64,000 nt of DNA from Flavobacteriaceae bacterium MAR_2009_75 (GCA_002813285.1 PHTZ01000001.1:952501-1016500), one strand, 5' to 3'. Shown: positions 17,801 through 27,536, counted from the first letter of the stretch. Notes: generated from the sequence alone by a model not told the origin. Numbers and translations: made by a program.

Positions 17801-18589
17801 TTACATGGCTTTATGGCTAAGACTTGCGTCTAGGCGCTCATCGTAACTTGATGCAATCTTCTCGTCAAACTTTTCAGGGCTTTCAAAATTCAACTTACTA
17901 TCGTTGAGTCGTTGCTGCCCCCCAAAAATTACATGTAATTTTTTATTGATTAGACCCTGAATCGACCTTTCGGCGACAAATTCCGGGGTGTCCATTTCTT
18001 TTGCTTGCGAAGTCTTCATCATATCAGTATCCGTAGCAGTGGGGTACACGCAGGTCACGGAAATATTGAAGGGTTTCAACTCGCGACGAATAGAATCTGA
18101 AAATTGTCGAATTCCCGCTTTGGTGCTTCCGTAAACTCCGTAGAACGGCATACCAATGAGTCCTAAGCCAGAAGAGACGTTCATAATAGCTGCCTCTTCA
18201 GAAATTTTCAAAAGAGGAATACAGTACTTGGTCAAAACCAAAACCGCGGTAAAGTTCACTGCTATCTGGTCATAAAGATCTTCATCGGATATTTCATCTA
18301 AAGGCCCTGCAGAAACCACGCCGGCATTATTGATGAGAATATCGAGTTTACCCCACTCATCTTGTATTTTAGAGGCCATGTCTCGAAGCACGCTTAAATC
18401 ACCTACATCACCGCGCACCAAAAGAAAGTTAACCGTCTCAAATGTTCGTCGTAGTTCTTTAAGGTTTTCTTTATCTCTACCAATAACAGCTATATCTCGA
18501 ACTCCATGCTTTACAAGTTCGTCGATCATACACTTACCGATACCTCGTGATCCGCCAGTAATCAGTACCTTTTTATCTTTCAATTGCAT
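17801..18589 (-). CDS. Short-chain dehydrogenase/reductase
   Basis: 262 residues, classical SDR. The NAD(P)-binding motif is TGGSRGIG (11-18) and the structural NNAG is at 87-90. The catalytic residues are Ser at about 139-140, Tyr153 and Lys157 (YxxxK). The substrate region after residue 160 (FSDSIRRELKPFNISVTCVYPTATDTDM) is like that of DltE-like oxidoreductases acting on ketones or sugars. The exact substrate is not predictable. A C-terminal tail of about 40 residues goes beyond the core fold. It is probably cotranscribed with the lipoprotein gene that follows 45 bp on. Confidence 0.88.
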   Translation of the reverse strand: MQLKDKKVLITGGSRGIGKCMIDELVKHGVRDIAVIGRDKENLKELRRTFETVNFLLVRGDVGDLSVLRDMASKIQDEWGKLDILINNAGVVSAGPLDEISDEDLYDQIAVNFTAVLVLTKYCIPLLKISEEAAIMNVSSGLGLIGMPFYGVYGSTKAGIRQFSDSIRRELKPFNISVTCVYPTATDTDMMKTSQAKEMDTPEFVAERSIQGLINKKLHVIFGGQQRLNDSKLNFESPEKFDEKIASSYDERLDASLSHKAM

Positions 18590-18740
18590 ATTTATAGAAT
18601 TAGGGTTCTCTCAAGTAAATCACTATTAATATATACATATTCTAGTGCAAGTCGAACTTTTAAAAAACAGCAAAAAAAAGAATTACGAAGACGCTAATTA
18701 TCGGGTGTCGATTTTAGGAATTTAATAAGGAATTAACGCT

Positions 18741-18779
18741 TTAGAAAAAGAAAAAGCCCAGAAAAATTTCAGGGCTTTA
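18741..18779 (-). terminator. Rho-independent terminator of typA
   Basis: Read on the minus strand, AAAGCCCTGAAA pairs with TTTCTGGGCTTT (one mismatch), followed by a T-rich tract. It starts 6 bp after the typA stop. Confidence 0.85.
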
Positions 18780-18784
18780 TAAAC

Positions 18785-20584
18785 TTATGCGATCTTATTT
18801 CGCTTTCGGTCTACCTCGGTCAGGTATATTTTTCTTAATCGAAGGTGATTAGGTGTCACCTCAACGTATTCATCTTTCTGAATATACTCCAAAGCTTCTT
18901 CTAATGAAAACTTGATTGCCGGTACAATCTTAGCTTTATCATCAGCACCGGAAGAACGTACGTTCGACAGTTTTTTCGTTTTTGTAATATTGATAGTCAT
19001 ATCATCGCCGCGAGAATTTTCACCAATAACCTGACCTTCATAAATATCTTCACCCGGGTCTACGAAAAATTTACCACGATCTTGTAATTTATCAATGGAG
19101 TATGGTATTGCTTTTCCTTTTTCCATAGATACCAAAGAACCGTTCTGTCTTTGAGGAATATCTCCTTTCATTGGCTGATATTCCAAGAATCGGTGCGCCA
19201 TAATAGCCTCACCGGCAGTCGCAGTTAAAAGTTGATTACGCAAACCGATGATACCACGAGAAGGAATAATGAACTCACATATCATTCGGTCTCCCTTAGC
19301 CTCCATACTGGTCATTTCTCCCTTGCGTATTGACACCATCTCTACAGCTTTACCAGAAACTTCTTCTGGCAAATCGATGGTCAATGCTTCAACAGGCTCA
19401 CATTTTACACCATCAATTTCTTTAATAATTACCTGTGGTTGACCGATTTGAATTTCATAACCTTCACGACGCATAGTCTCGATCAATACAGAAAGGTGCA
19501 ATACACCTCGACCAAATACCAAGAACTTATCGGCACTATCGGTTTCGTTTACTCGAAGCGCCAAGTTTTTTTCAAGTTCACGTTCTAAACGCTCTTTAAT
19601 ATGTCGAGAGGTTACAAATTTACCATCATTACCGAAGAACGGACTATCGTTAATCGTAAACAACATACTCATAGTTGGCTCATCGATAGCAATGGTCTTT
19701 AACCCTTCAGGGTTCTCCAAATCTGCAACCGTATCTCCGATTTCAAACCCTTCAACACCTACCAAGGCACAGATATCACCTGCGGCAACTTCTTGTACCT
19801 TTTTACGTCCTAAACCTTCAAATACAAAAAGTTCTTTGATCCTAGATTTGACAATGCTACCATCTCTCTTCACCAAAGAAACCTGCTGACCTTCTCTAAG
19901 TTCACCTCTTTGAAGTCTTCCTATAGCAATTCTACCCGTAAAAGAAGAGAAATCTAAAGAGGTAATCAACATTTGCGTGTTACCTTCTTCAGGCTTAAAA
20001 GTGGGTATATGTTCGATGACCATATCTAACAATGGCTCGATATTTTCAGTCTCGTTTTTCCAATCATCACTCATCCAATTGTTTTTGGCAGAACCATAAA
20101 CAACGGGGAAATCAAGCTGCCATTCTTCAGCGCCCAATTCGAACATAAGGTCAAAAACCTTTTCATGAACCTCTTCAGGAGTACAATTCTCTTTATCGAC
20201 CTTGTTGACCACTACACAAGGTTTCAAGCCCAAATCAATAGCTTTTTGCAATACAAAACGGGTCTGTGGCATCGGCCCTTCGAAGGCATCGACCAACAAA
20301 AGCACACCATCTGCCATATTCAATACACGTTCTACCTCACCACCAAAGTCGGCGTGACCAGGAGTGTCGATAATATTGATCTTGGTATCTTTATAAACTA
20401 CCGAAACGTTTTTCGAGGTAATAGTAATACCTCGCTCACGCTCTAAATCATTGTTATCAAGAATCAAGTCACCAGTATTCTCGTTCTCACGAAAAAGTTG
20501 GCAGTGGTACATGATTTTATCGACCAGGGTTGTCTTGCCGTGGTCAACGTGTGCGATAATCGCGATGTTCTTTGTTGTAGACAT
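18785..20584 (-). CDS. typA: Translational GTPase TypA/BipA
   Basis: 599 residues, full length for TypA. G1 is AHVDHGKTT (about 11-19), switch I contains ERERGITI, G3 is [15 protein letters not shown] and G4 is NKVDKE. The EF-G-like domain III and V follow, and the family-specific C-terminal domain contains [15 protein letters not shown] and the ending [13 protein letters not shown]. TypA binds the ribosome at the EF-G site and aids 50S assembly and growth under stress. It has its own promoter and terminator, so it is monocistronic. Confidence 0.97.
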   Translation of the reverse strand: MSTTKNIAIIAHVDHGKTTLVDKIMYHCQLFRENENTGDLILDNNDLERERGITITSKNVSVVYKDTKINIIDTPGHADFGGEVERVLNMADGVLLLVDAFEGPMPQTRFVLQKAIDLGLKPCVVVNKVDKENCTPEEVHEKVFDLMFELGAEEWQLDFPVVYGSAKNNWMSDDWKNETENIEPLLDMVIEHIPTFKPEEGNTQMLITSLDFSSFTGRIAIGRLQRGELREGQQVSLVKRDGSIVKSRIKELFVFEGLGRKKVQEVAAGDICALVGVEGFEIGDTVADLENPEGLKTIAIDEPTMSMLFTINDSPFFGNDGKFVTSRHIKERLERELEKNLALRVNETDSADKFLVFGRGVLHLSVLIETMRREGYEIQIGQPQVIIKEIDGVKCEPVEALTIDLPEEVSGKAVEMVSIRKGEMTSMEAKGDRMICEFIIPSRGIIGLRNQLLTATAGEAIMAHRFLEYQPMKGDIPQRQNGSLVSMEKGKAIPYSIDKLQDRGKFFVDPGEDIYEGQVIGENSRGDDMTINITKTKKLSNVRSSGADDKAKIVPAIKFSLEEALEYIQKDEYVEVTPNHLRLRKIYLTEVDRKRNKIA

Positions 20585-20621
20585 AATTTTGTTTTATAAA
20601 AGGCCGCTCCTTTTGAGCGCG

Positions 20622-20629
20622 CAAAGATA
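20622..20629 (-). promoter_or_regulatory. Bacteroidota -7 box (TATCTTTG) of typA
   Basis: On the minus strand TATCTTTG fits TAnnTTTG, 38 bp before the typA ATG. The leader then contains GCGCTC and GAGCGG arms that could form a small hairpin. Confidence 0.6.
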
Positions 20630-20696
20630 CTGCTATTTTTTCAGTAGTTACCTAATAGCATGTTATTTTTATGTTGTTGATTTAGAGAGGGTTATT

Positions 20697-21239
20697 TTAT
20701 CTGATTTTTTTAACCACCCAACCTAATTTGAGGTCAAGCATGAGTGAAGCGTTCAAATCTGATTCCGTTATAAAAACTCCAGGTCCAAAGGAGACATTCC
20801 AATAAAAACCTTTGCTTCTTGTGCGCTGAATACCATAGGTCATAGCTACAATATGATTGTACGAATGGTTTAGATAGTAATCTCCTATTAACGGCGTACC
20901 AGAGTAAATTTGATTATTTAAGGCAATATAGTTTCCGCTATTACCTTCAATGTTCTTCATTTTTGATAGCCGCCTATTAAAGTTAGTAAAATACCGGTAT
21001 TCAGCTTGAAAACCATAGAACAGACCAAATTCTGGGTCTTCATTAAAATTAGTGCCTCCTCCAGGAATAAGTAGGGCATCAAAATTAAACGTGCTAGTAT
21101 TACCTACTCCCAATTCATAGGAAATACCAGGAATAAATGCATTTACTTTTAGGAGTCCTTTTTCTACATTTTTACTCGATTGCGCACTAGTACTACAAAT
21201 AGCACTCATAAAGAGAGCCCGCAACAAATTTTTTTTCAT
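20697..21239 (-). CDS. Secreted beta-barrel-like protein of unknown function
   Basis: 180 residues from ATG 21239 (MKKNLLRALFMSAICSTSAQ), which gives a normal signal peptide; the frame could be read 45 bp further upstream but without a sensible N-terminus. The mature part has alternating strands: LLKVNAFIPGISYELGVG, FGLFYGFQAEYRYFTNF, HIVAMTYGIQRT, and FYWNVSFGPGVFI, ending in LDLKLGWVVKKI. This pattern fits a small 8-10 stranded outer-membrane barrel (DUF3575-like). No named family is certain. It is divergent from kdsA. Confidence 0.7.
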   Translation of the reverse strand: MKKNLLRALFMSAICSTSAQSSKNVEKGLLKVNAFIPGISYELGVGNTSTFNFDALLIPGGGTNFNEDPEFGLFYGFQAEYRYFTNFNRRLSKMKNIEGNSGNYIALNNQIYSGTPLIGDYYLNHSYNHIVAMTYGIQRTRSKGFYWNVSFGPGVFITESDLNASLMLDLKLGWVVKKIR

Positions 21240-21328
21240 ATAATATAAGTTAAATCGAAAAACAACTACCAACAATTGAGCCAATTGTATTCACCAACTT
21301 ATTTAAATTTTATAGCAAACAGATATAT

Positions 21329-21336
21329 TATCTTTG
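21329..21336 (+). promoter_or_regulatory. Bacteroidota -7 box (TATCTTTG) of kdsA
   Basis: TATCTTTG matches TAnnTTTG and ends 15 bp before ATG 21352. It overlaps an in-frame TTG at 21334, which rules that codon out as the start. Confidence 0.65.
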
Positions 21337-21351
21337 TACAAATTATCAGCT

Positions 21352-22179
21352 ATGCGTCTTGACAAAATTCCCCAAATAAAACATACCGACAGCAATAATT
21401 TTTTCTTACTATCAGGCCCTTGCGCCATTGAAGGTGAAGAAATGGCTCTTCGCATTGCAGAGAAAATTGTCAAGGTTACCGATAAGCTTAAAATACCTTA
21501 TGTTTTTAAAGGAAGTTTTAAAAAAGCGAACCGAAGTCGTGTCGATTCGTTTACTGGTATAGGCGACGAAAAAGCTTTGAAAATTCTCAGAAAAGTTTCG
21601 GAAACTTTTCACGTGCCTACGATTACCGATATTCATCAAGAATCTGATGCCGCCATGGCAGCTGAATATGTAGATGTGTTGCAAATTCCCGCTTTTTTGG
21701 TACGCCAAACAGATTTGGTCGTTGCCGCCGCCAAAACAGGTAAGGTGGTCAACTTAAAGAAGGGGCAATTTATGTCGCCAGAAAGCATGAAACATGCCGT
21801 GACCAAAGTCATCGATTCTGATAATGAACAAGTATGGATTACCGATCGTGGTACCATGTTCGGCTACCAAGATATGGTTGTAGATTTCAGGGGAATACCT
21901 ACCATGAAGCAATATGCCCCCGTGGTATTAGATGTTACCCATAGTTTACAACAACCCAATCAAGCCTCAGGTGTTACCGGAGGTCGCCCTGAACTTATTA
22001 ATACAATGGCTCGGGCTGGAATAGCTGCAGGAGTGGACGGTATTTTTATGGAAACCCATTTTGATCCGGCAAATGCAAAAAGTGATGGGGCGAATATGCT
22101 TGATTTGAGTCTGCTCGAAAAACTGTTGGGTAATCTTACCGCGCTTAGGCAAACTGTTAATTCACTCTCTCCAATTTAA
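21352..22179 (+). CDS. kdsA: 3-deoxy-8-phosphooctulonate synthase (KDO-8-P synthase)
   Basis: 275 residues from ATG 21352; upstream in-frame codons fall inside the -7 box. Family motifs are present along the whole length: LLSGPCAIEG (residues about 21-30), FKGSFKKANRSR, TDIHQ, LQIPAFLVRQTDL, NLKKGQFMSPE, DRGTMFGYQDMVVDFRG, LDVTHSLQQPN, and METHFDPANAKSDGANML. The enzyme condenses arabinose-5-phosphate with phosphoenolpyruvate to make KDO-8-P for lipid A-core. The Asn in KKANRSR is the sugar-binding Asn specific to KdsA. The gene stands alone. Confidence 0.97.
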   Translation: MRLDKIPQIKHTDSNNFFLLSGPCAIEGEEMALRIAEKIVKVTDKLKIPYVFKGSFKKANRSRVDSFTGIGDEKALKILRKVSETFHVPTITDIHQESDAAMAAEYVDVLQIPAFLVRQTDLVVAAAKTGKVVNLKKGQFMSPESMKHAVTKVIDSDNEQVWITDRGTMFGYQDMVVDFRGIPTMKQYAPVVLDVTHSLQQPNQASGVTGGRPELINTMARAGIAAGVDGIFMETHFDPANAKSDGANMLDLSLLEKLLGNLTALRQTVNSLSPI

Positions 22180-22213
22180 CCTCCTTTTCCGTCAATCGGG
22201 CATCATTCGAAAT

Positions 22214-22236
22214 TTATTTATAATAATTCTAAATAA
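22214..22236. promoter_or_regulatory. Inverted repeat 7-9-7 upstream of the siderophore receptor, candidate iron-regulator site
   Basis: TTATTTA and TAAATAA are perfect inverted arms with a 9-base spacer, ending 4 bp before the -33 TTG. The position suits a repressor such as Fur or a DtxR-type protein. The sequence is AT-rich, so symmetry could be fortuitous. Confidence 0.35.
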
Positions 22237-22239
22237 GTT

Positions 22240-22268
22240 TTGAGTTTAGTCATTTCCTTTTACATTTG
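22240..22268 (+). promoter_or_regulatory. Bacteroidota promoter (TTG, 18 bp, TACATTTG) of the siderophore operon
   Basis: TTG at 22240-22242 and TACATTTG at 22261-22268 match both elements of the -33/-7 consensus with near-ideal spacing, 37 bp before the receptor start. Confidence 0.75.
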
Positions 22269-22304
22269 TATTGTTTTTATTTAGACTAAAACCAAATAGA
22301 CACA

Positions 22305-24638
22305 ATGCAATTTATGAAGAACATACTTTTCACCACGTTAACCCTACTGACATTTATCTATGGAAATGCCCAATCGGGCACGCTACAGGGGAAGGTAGTT
22401 GATGCCAACAACGCCCCCCTACCCTACGTAAATGTTATGATTCAAAACAGTTCGAAAGGTACTACTACAGATGAAAATGGCGTCTACTCATTTTCTTCGG
22501 TATCAAGAAAGAAGGTTACCTTATTATTTTCTTCGATAGGAATGTCATCCGAAAAATTAGTAGTTACCCTATCCACCAACGAAACCACTACGGTACCCAC
22601 TGTAATTCTTAGCGAAAGGTCGGAACAATTGAACGAAGTTGTTGTTGAGGGGCACCAAAACAAATACGTGCAACGTGAACCCTCACAATCGCTTAGGTTG
22701 AAAACCGAACTGGCTAAGCTACCGCAAAATATTCAGGTCATAGGTTCTAACATATTAAAAGACCAGCAGGTAACTACCATAATGGACGGGCTGACCCGAA
22801 ATGTAAGTGGGGTCACCATGTTAGAGCATTGGGGCCACTTCGCCCGCCTTAATATGAGAGGTTTTAGGCTTCCCGCTTTTAGAAATGGTATAAATGTTCA
22901 AGACTCTTGGGGGCCATTGGCCGAAGACATGAATACAGTAGAACGTATTGAATTCGTCAAAGGACCTGCCGGCTTTATGATGGCCGCAGGGGAACCCGGT
23001 GGTTTCTACAATGTAGTTACTAAAAAACCTACTGAAGAATTTATAGCAAATGCTTCTTTTTCAGCAGGTAGCTTCGATTTCTATAGAGGTACAGTCGATG
23101 TCGGTGGAAAGCTCACCGAAAACGGAAAGCTTTTGGGTAGATTAAATGTGATGTATCAGACGACTGATAGTCATCGAGGAAACGAAAACGTGACTCGATA
23201 TGGTATTGCCCCTTCAGTAACCTATAAATTTTCTGAAAAGACTTCGATAACCACCGAAATGAACTTGCAACAGGCAGAATCTTATATTGGCTCGGCATAC
23301 ATCTTTGCACCCGCCGATGCCGGCTATGCAAGTTTAGACAGAGATTTTAAATTCACCAACAATGATTATCCGGTAACCGATATTCAAGAGGTGTCTTTCT
23401 TCACGAACCTCGATCATAAATTTTCGGAAAATTGGAGCCTTCATGGTCAGCTTGCCTATTTGAGATACGACCAAGTCGGTAATTCAACTTGGCTAACTTC
23501 GATGGCAGAAAATGGTGACGCCATTAGATACACATCAAAATGGGATGCCCTTTCAAGGGGAAAATACGCCCAACTTTACATCAATGGCGCATTCAATACC
23601 GGAGCGGTGAAACACAAGGTCATGGGTGGTTTTGACTACAGCGACAAAAGCTACTGGGCCGATTTTTCAGAACTTTCGATTGTAGACACCACAACCCCTT
23701 TCAATATTTTTAATCCTGTTTATGGGGAAAGTCCTGCCACTAATTTTGATCGTCGTTTTCCCGTTCAGGAAAGAAATGGAGGAACGCCTTATGGCGCTAG
23801 TATTTTAAGGTCTTTTTATGCTCAAGATGAAATCGGGTTCCTAAACGAAAAGATTAGGCTGACCCTAGCCGGTAGATATTCAAACCTCTACACCCTGGGG
23901 CAGACAGAATCTGATGACGTACTTACGCCCAGAATAGGTATTAGCGCTGACATTATACCATCGATAAGTATATATGCACTGTACGATGAGTCTTTTCTTC
24001 CGCAAAGCGGATTTAACTCTTCAGGGGAAATATTGAACGACCCGGTAAACGGCAAAGACATAGAAGGTGGTCTAAAAGGAAACTTTTTCGATGGTCGTTT
24101 GCGTACATCACTAGGTGTCTACAAAATAAACAAGAATAAGATTTTAGTGGGTGACCCCGCTTTTCCTAACGATAATTTCAGCATCTACTCTGGCGAAATT
24201 GAATCTAAGGGTATAGAGTTCGACCTACAGGGAGAACTTACCGATGGGCTCAATTTAATTCTTAACTACGCCAATACCAATGTAGAAGATAAATCGGGGT
24301 CACTGGTCGCAGGGCACTCTAAGCATGTGACCAATGGTTGGCTCAATTATCACTTTAGTCCGTACAGTAAATTGAAGGGTTTTGGAGCTTCTTTAGGTTA
24401 TCAGTACCAAGCGGACCGATCTACATGGGCATGGGCGGCCGATGACCAATCTGACCTCCCCAATTATTTTAGAATGGATGGGGCACTTTCTTGGCAGAAC
24501 GAAAAGTTCAGGGTTCAGTTAAACGTTAATAACATTTTAGACGAATATTTATATGCCGGTGCCAATTATGGAAGTTACCTCTACTGGCAGTCAGAGCCCG
24601 GTATTAACGGAAGAATAACCGTAGCATATACATTTTGA
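22305..24638 (+). CDS. TonB-dependent siderophore receptor
   Basis: 777 residues. The signal peptide ends at GNAQ (about residue 23). Residues about 25-110 form a carboxypeptidase-regulatory-like domain (GTLQGKVVDANNAPLPYVNVMI). The plug follows (about 130-250), with LAKLPQNIQVIG, MDGLTRNVSGV and ERIEFVKGPAGFMMAAGEPGG, typical of FhuA/FoxA-type siderophore receptors. The 22-strand barrel ends GRITVAYTF. It imports ferric siderophore with TonB energy. Three inner-membrane genes follow, ending in a PepSY protein, as in ferrisiderophore-reduction operons. A good promoter and an inverted repeat lie upstream. Confidence 0.93.
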   Translation: MQFMKNILFTTLTLLTFIYGNAQSGTLQGKVVDANNAPLPYVNVMIQNSSKGTTTDENGVYSFSSVSRKKVTLLFSSIGMSSEKLVVTLSTNETTTVPTVILSERSEQLNEVVVEGHQNKYVQREPSQSLRLKTELAKLPQNIQVIGSNILKDQQVTTIMDGLTRNVSGVTMLEHWGHFARLNMRGFRLPAFRNGINVQDSWGPLAEDMNTVERIEFVKGPAGFMMAAGEPGGFYNVVTKKPTEEFIANASFSAGSFDFYRGTVDVGGKLTENGKLLGRLNVMYQTTDSHRGNENVTRYGIAPSVTYKFSEKTSITTEMNLQQAESYIGSAYIFAPADAGYASLDRDFKFTNNDYPVTDIQEVSFFTNLDHKFSENWSLHGQLAYLRYDQVGNSTWLTSMAENGDAIRYTSKWDALSRGKYAQLYINGAFNTGAVKHKVMGGFDYSDKSYWADFSELSIVDTTTPFNIFNPVYGESPATNFDRRFPVQERNGGTPYGASILRSFYAQDEIGFLNEKIRLTLAGRYSNLYTLGQTESDDVLTPRIGISADIIPSISIYALYDESFLPQSGFNSSGEILNDPVNGKDIEGGLKGNFFDGRLRTSLGVYKINKNKILVGDPAFPNDNFSIYSGEIESKGIEFDLQGELTDGLNLILNYANTNVEDKSGSLVAGHSKHVTNGWLNYHFSPYSKLKGFGASLGYQYQADRSTWAWAADDQSDLPNYFRMDGALSWQNEKFRVQLNVNNILDEYLYAGANYGSYLYWQSEPGINGRITVAYTF

Positions 24639-24711
24639 CACTTTTTAAATCAAATAATAGACGCTTGTAGTATAAACGTTTCAAGGGTCTATCCCTATAA
24701 ATAAATTTTTT

Positions 24712-25044
24712 ATGTGGAGTCTTTTGACCACCCTAATTTTCATTGGCTTTTATTTTAATTACGCCACATCTAAGAAGGTGAAGTTAGATTCTTTAATAGG
24801 TTTATACAAAAGGTTTGATCAGCGACGAGGTTCATTCAAGATGGTAGGCCTTACATTTTTGATTCTAGCACTAGCCATATGCATCAATCAATTGGGTTAT
24901 GGTACCGGGGTCTTTATTTATTTCTTATTACTTATGACTTTAGGCAGTCTCATTGTTCTTCTGGCTCCACTAAAATTAATTAGGCCAATACCGATATTTA
25001 TTTTTATAGCCCTAGTAATTATCACCGAAATTCTCTTTATATAA
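24712..25044 (+). CDS. Small membrane protein, DUF3325-like
   Basis: 110 residues with four predicted membrane helices: about 2-18, 44-62, 66-85 and 92-109. The region KRFDQRRGSFKMVGLTFLILALAICIN, then GYGTGVFIYFLLLMTLGSLIVLL, matches the plan of DUF3325 proteins found beside PepSY proteins in proteobacterial siderophore operons (FpvGHJK-type). Assignment rests on plan and context, not on a search. Its stop overlaps the next start (TAATG), implying translational coupling. Inferred to be part of a ferrisiderophore reductase complex. Confidence 0.65.
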   Translation: MWSLLTTLIFIGFYFNYATSKKVKLDSLIGLYKRFDQRRGSFKMVGLTFLILALAICINQLGYGTGVFIYFLLLMTLGSLIVLLAPLKLIRPIPIFIFIALVIITEILFI

Positions 25045-25337
25045 TGCCAGCGAACGCTAAATATCTAAACCCTAAAATTGGTAATCGAATAGCTACCATT
25101 AGTGCCGCCATATTAGGTGGTTTTATAGTCTCAATATCAGTACATCTAGCTTTGGCTGTTTGGTTAGATAGAGTTGCGGTTATAATTACCAGCACCTTTA
25201 CGGCCTTTATTTTATGGGTATTGTTAATGATGGTAGCCTTTATGGGTAAAAGCGGATTAAAAACCTGGGGGATTTATCTTTTGGTCAGCATTATTTTTAT
25301 AGCGCTTACCTATTGGGGGGTACAGGTAAATTCTTAA
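25044..25337 (+). CDS. Small membrane protein, DUF3649-like
   Basis: 97 residues with three predicted helices: about 15-35, 42-65 and 72-92. GNRIATISAAILGGFIVSISVHLALAV and the segment around FILWVLLMMVAFMGKS with a following GLKTWG resemble DUF3649 proteins next to PepSY proteins. The start ATG overlaps the stop of the preceding gene by one base. The PepSY gene follows after 4 bp. No catalytic residues are seen. A role in the assembly or activity of the PepSY reductase is inferred from context. Confidence 0.65.
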   Translation: MPANAKYLNPKIGNRIATISAAILGGFIVSISVHLALAVWLDRVAVIITSTFTAFILWVLLMMVAFMGKSGLKTWGIYLLVSIIFIALTYWGVQVNS

Positions 25338-25341
25338 ATCG

Positions 25342-26901
25342 ATGAAGAGAAGGGTTCATAACATATTGTTCCATACGCATACCATAAGCGGAATTGTAAT
25401 TAGTGTAGCGCTTTACGTTATCTTTTTCGCAGGTTCATTTTCTTTTTTTCGAGACGAAATTACCAATTGGGAACGAGGTCACCATGTAGAAATCACTGAT
25501 GCCCTACCCCAAGATATTGATAGTTATATATCACATATTGCCAGTGAAAATGAGTTACAGGGCAGAGAAATAGAAATCTCGCGTTACTTTAATGAGCGTA
25601 ACATAAATGTAAATTTAAGTGCTTCGGCAGATACCCTTATTACCGAAGAAGCTCAACAGCGAACCAATTTCTACTTAGATACCCATGATCTATCAAAATC
25701 TACGCATGTCTCGAATTATGGGCTGGGAGAGTTCTTGTATAGATTACACTTTCTGGATCAGATACCCTACCCCTACGGCAGATATCTATCGGGCTTTGTA
25801 GCTCTCTTCTTTTTATTCGCACTGTTCACCGGTCTTTGGATCCATTGGGATAAAATAGTTAGTAATTTTTACGTATTCAGACCATGGGCAAAAATCAAAA
25901 CCATTTGGACGGATGCCCACACCGCACTAGGGCTCATCGGCTTTCCGTTTCAATTCGTTTATGCAGTTACCGGTGCATTCTTTTTATTAAAGGGTATTCT
26001 CATCTTGCCTACGGTGATGGGTGTCTATGACGGAAATCAAAACAGACTTTTTGAGGAATTGGAATATACCCACCCGGTTTTTGAGTATAATTATGAGGCG
26101 CTGCAAGTTAGCCCTAACGTAAACGGTCTGATAGAACAGACTTTATATGAATGGAAAGACTTTCAGTTAGGCGAAGTCCATATTTTTAATTATGGAGATA
26201 CCAATATGCATGTAGCCCTGAGTGGTCATTTGAACTACAAAGATAAATTTAACGGCTACGGCTATCGAATCTATCGATTAAAGGATCAACAGATCATTGA
26301 TGAACGTATTCCCAAAAAAAACAATAGATATTTAGATGGTGTAAAAAATGTTCTCTTTCGACTGCACTTGGGTGACTATGGGGGTTTAGGCTTGCGTATC
26401 GTATCTTTTTGGTTAGGGTTGGTTTCTTGTATCGTAATTCTATCAGGTATCATGATTTGGCTAGTGGCCAGAAACAAGAAAAATATTACCGAGAAAAAAA
26501 GACGTTTCAATTATCAAGTGGCGAATATATACATGGCCATATGTTTAAGCATGTTTCCTGTTACCGCACTATCTTTTTTAATGGTCAAATTTTATGAACC
26601 TGAGAAAACATTCATATATAAGGTCTATTTTTTTAGTTGGTTGGCCACGAGTATCTTCTTCATTTTTAAAAAGAACATCAATTACACGAATAGATGGAGC
26701 TTGATTTCTGGCGGAATCTTAAGCCTATGTGTACCCATAGCCAATGGTATTAAAACCGGTTTTTGGCCATGGATAAGTTATTCAAAAGGTTATACTGAAA
26801 TACTTTTTATCGACCTATTATTTCTATTTCTGGGGCTGTTAGCGCTATGGGTAACATTTTTTAAGCTAAAATCTCAACCAGTCTCCCCAAATTTTAAATA
26901 G
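25342..26901 (+). CDS. PepSY-associated transmembrane protein (putative ferrisiderophore reductase)
   Basis: 519 residues. The first helix (about 13-33) has the family start HNILFHTHTISGIVISVALYV with heme-ligand-type His. A PepSY-like external domain follows (about 50-130). Then come RLHFLDQIPYPYGRYLSGFVALFFLFALFTGLWIHW, WTDAHTALGLIGFPFQFVYAVTGAFF, another external domain, HLGDYGGLGLRIVSFWLGLV, and four closing helices. The paired His in several helices suits transmembrane electron transfer, as in FoxB/FpvG/PiuB proteins. It ends the receptor operon and probably helps free iron from its siderophore in the periplasm. Confidence 0.88.
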   Translation: MKRRVHNILFHTHTISGIVISVALYVIFFAGSFSFFRDEITNWERGHHVEITDALPQDIDSYISHIASENELQGREIEISRYFNERNINVNLSASADTLITEEAQQRTNFYLDTHDLSKSTHVSNYGLGEFLYRLHFLDQIPYPYGRYLSGFVALFFLFALFTGLWIHWDKIVSNFYVFRPWAKIKTIWTDAHTALGLIGFPFQFVYAVTGAFFLLKGILILPTVMGVYDGNQNRLFEELEYTHPVFEYNYEALQVSPNVNGLIEQTLYEWKDFQLGEVHIFNYGDTNMHVALSGHLNYKDKFNGYGYRIYRLKDQQIIDERIPKKNNRYLDGVKNVLFRLHLGDYGGLGLRIVSFWLGLVSCIVILSGIMIWLVARNKKNITEKKRRFNYQVANIYMAICLSMFPVTALSFLMVKFYEPEKTFIYKVYFFSWLATSIFFIFKKNINYTNRWSLISGGILSLCVPIANGIKTGFWPWISYSKGYTEILFIDLLFLFLGLLALWVTFFKLKSQPVSPNFK

Positions 26902-26931
26902 AGAATTCTTGGTAAGTCATCAAAATTGGTA

Positions 26932-27360
26932 TCATGGCTTTTTGTACTTATAAGAACACCCCTCTATACAAATAGGTCCACTTGACGGGGTTAAAATAAA
27001 ATAATCGTTTTCAAATTCGATAGTATAGGTTATAAAACCATCAGCATTTTTAAATTTCCGGTCAATCTCATCACAGTCATATTTCAAGCTAAGTTCATTC
27101 GACTGTATTATAAATCTACCCTCTGAACATGTATCAAACCTATCTGAACTAAAAGTACCATCTTCAAAAAACTCAAACTCCTCACCATTTTCAACATCGA
27201 CCCAATATTGAGGCCCACCGGCACTTATATATGCTTCGGTGAGTTTCCACTTACCAATCCACCGACTATCACCTTCCAGTGGAGTGCCAAGATTTTTATC
27301 GCATGCTATGGTAAAACTTAAAAGCACAACTAAAATCACTAAACGAAAATAAAGTCTCAT
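26932..27360 (-). CDS. Lipocalin-like lipoprotein
   Basis: 142 residues. The signal ends SFTIAC (Cys20). The mature domain begins with WIGKWKLTEAYISAGGPQYW and continues FEFFEDGTFSSDRFDTCSEGRF, then LSLKYDCDE and YTIEFENDYFILTPS. This is the WKL..., F.DGTF..., L.L..., ..L..D.L.L order of the Bacteroidota lipocalin-like (DUF4488/lipocalin_4) lipoproteins. Four Cys in the mature part may form disulfides. Function unknown. It stands alone, convergent with the PepSY gene. Confidence 0.75.
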   Translation of the reverse strand: MRLYFRLVILVVLLSFTIACDKNLGTPLEGDSRWIGKWKLTEAYISAGGPQYWVDVENGEEFEFFEDGTFSSDRFDTCSEGRFIIQSNELSLKYDCDEIDRKFKNADGFITYTIEFENDYFILTPSSGPICIEGCSYKYKKP

Positions 27361-27536
27361 AAGTCATTCCTTTTCTTTAGAGATGCATTACAAAACATTG
27401 GGTTGCGCCAGAAAATGGTTATACACGCTATTATTGACCCTATCTATTTAAAAATTGACCTGAACCGTTTTTACTAATGTAAAAGTCCGTAAAATTCTTA
27501 GGTTGTGATTATTACAAATCAAATCTTCAAATATTT

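Noticed and set aside
21334-21351. TTG at 21334 as kdsA start
   Set aside because: It lies inside the TATCTTTG promoter element; ATG 21352 gives the usual KdsA N-terminus.
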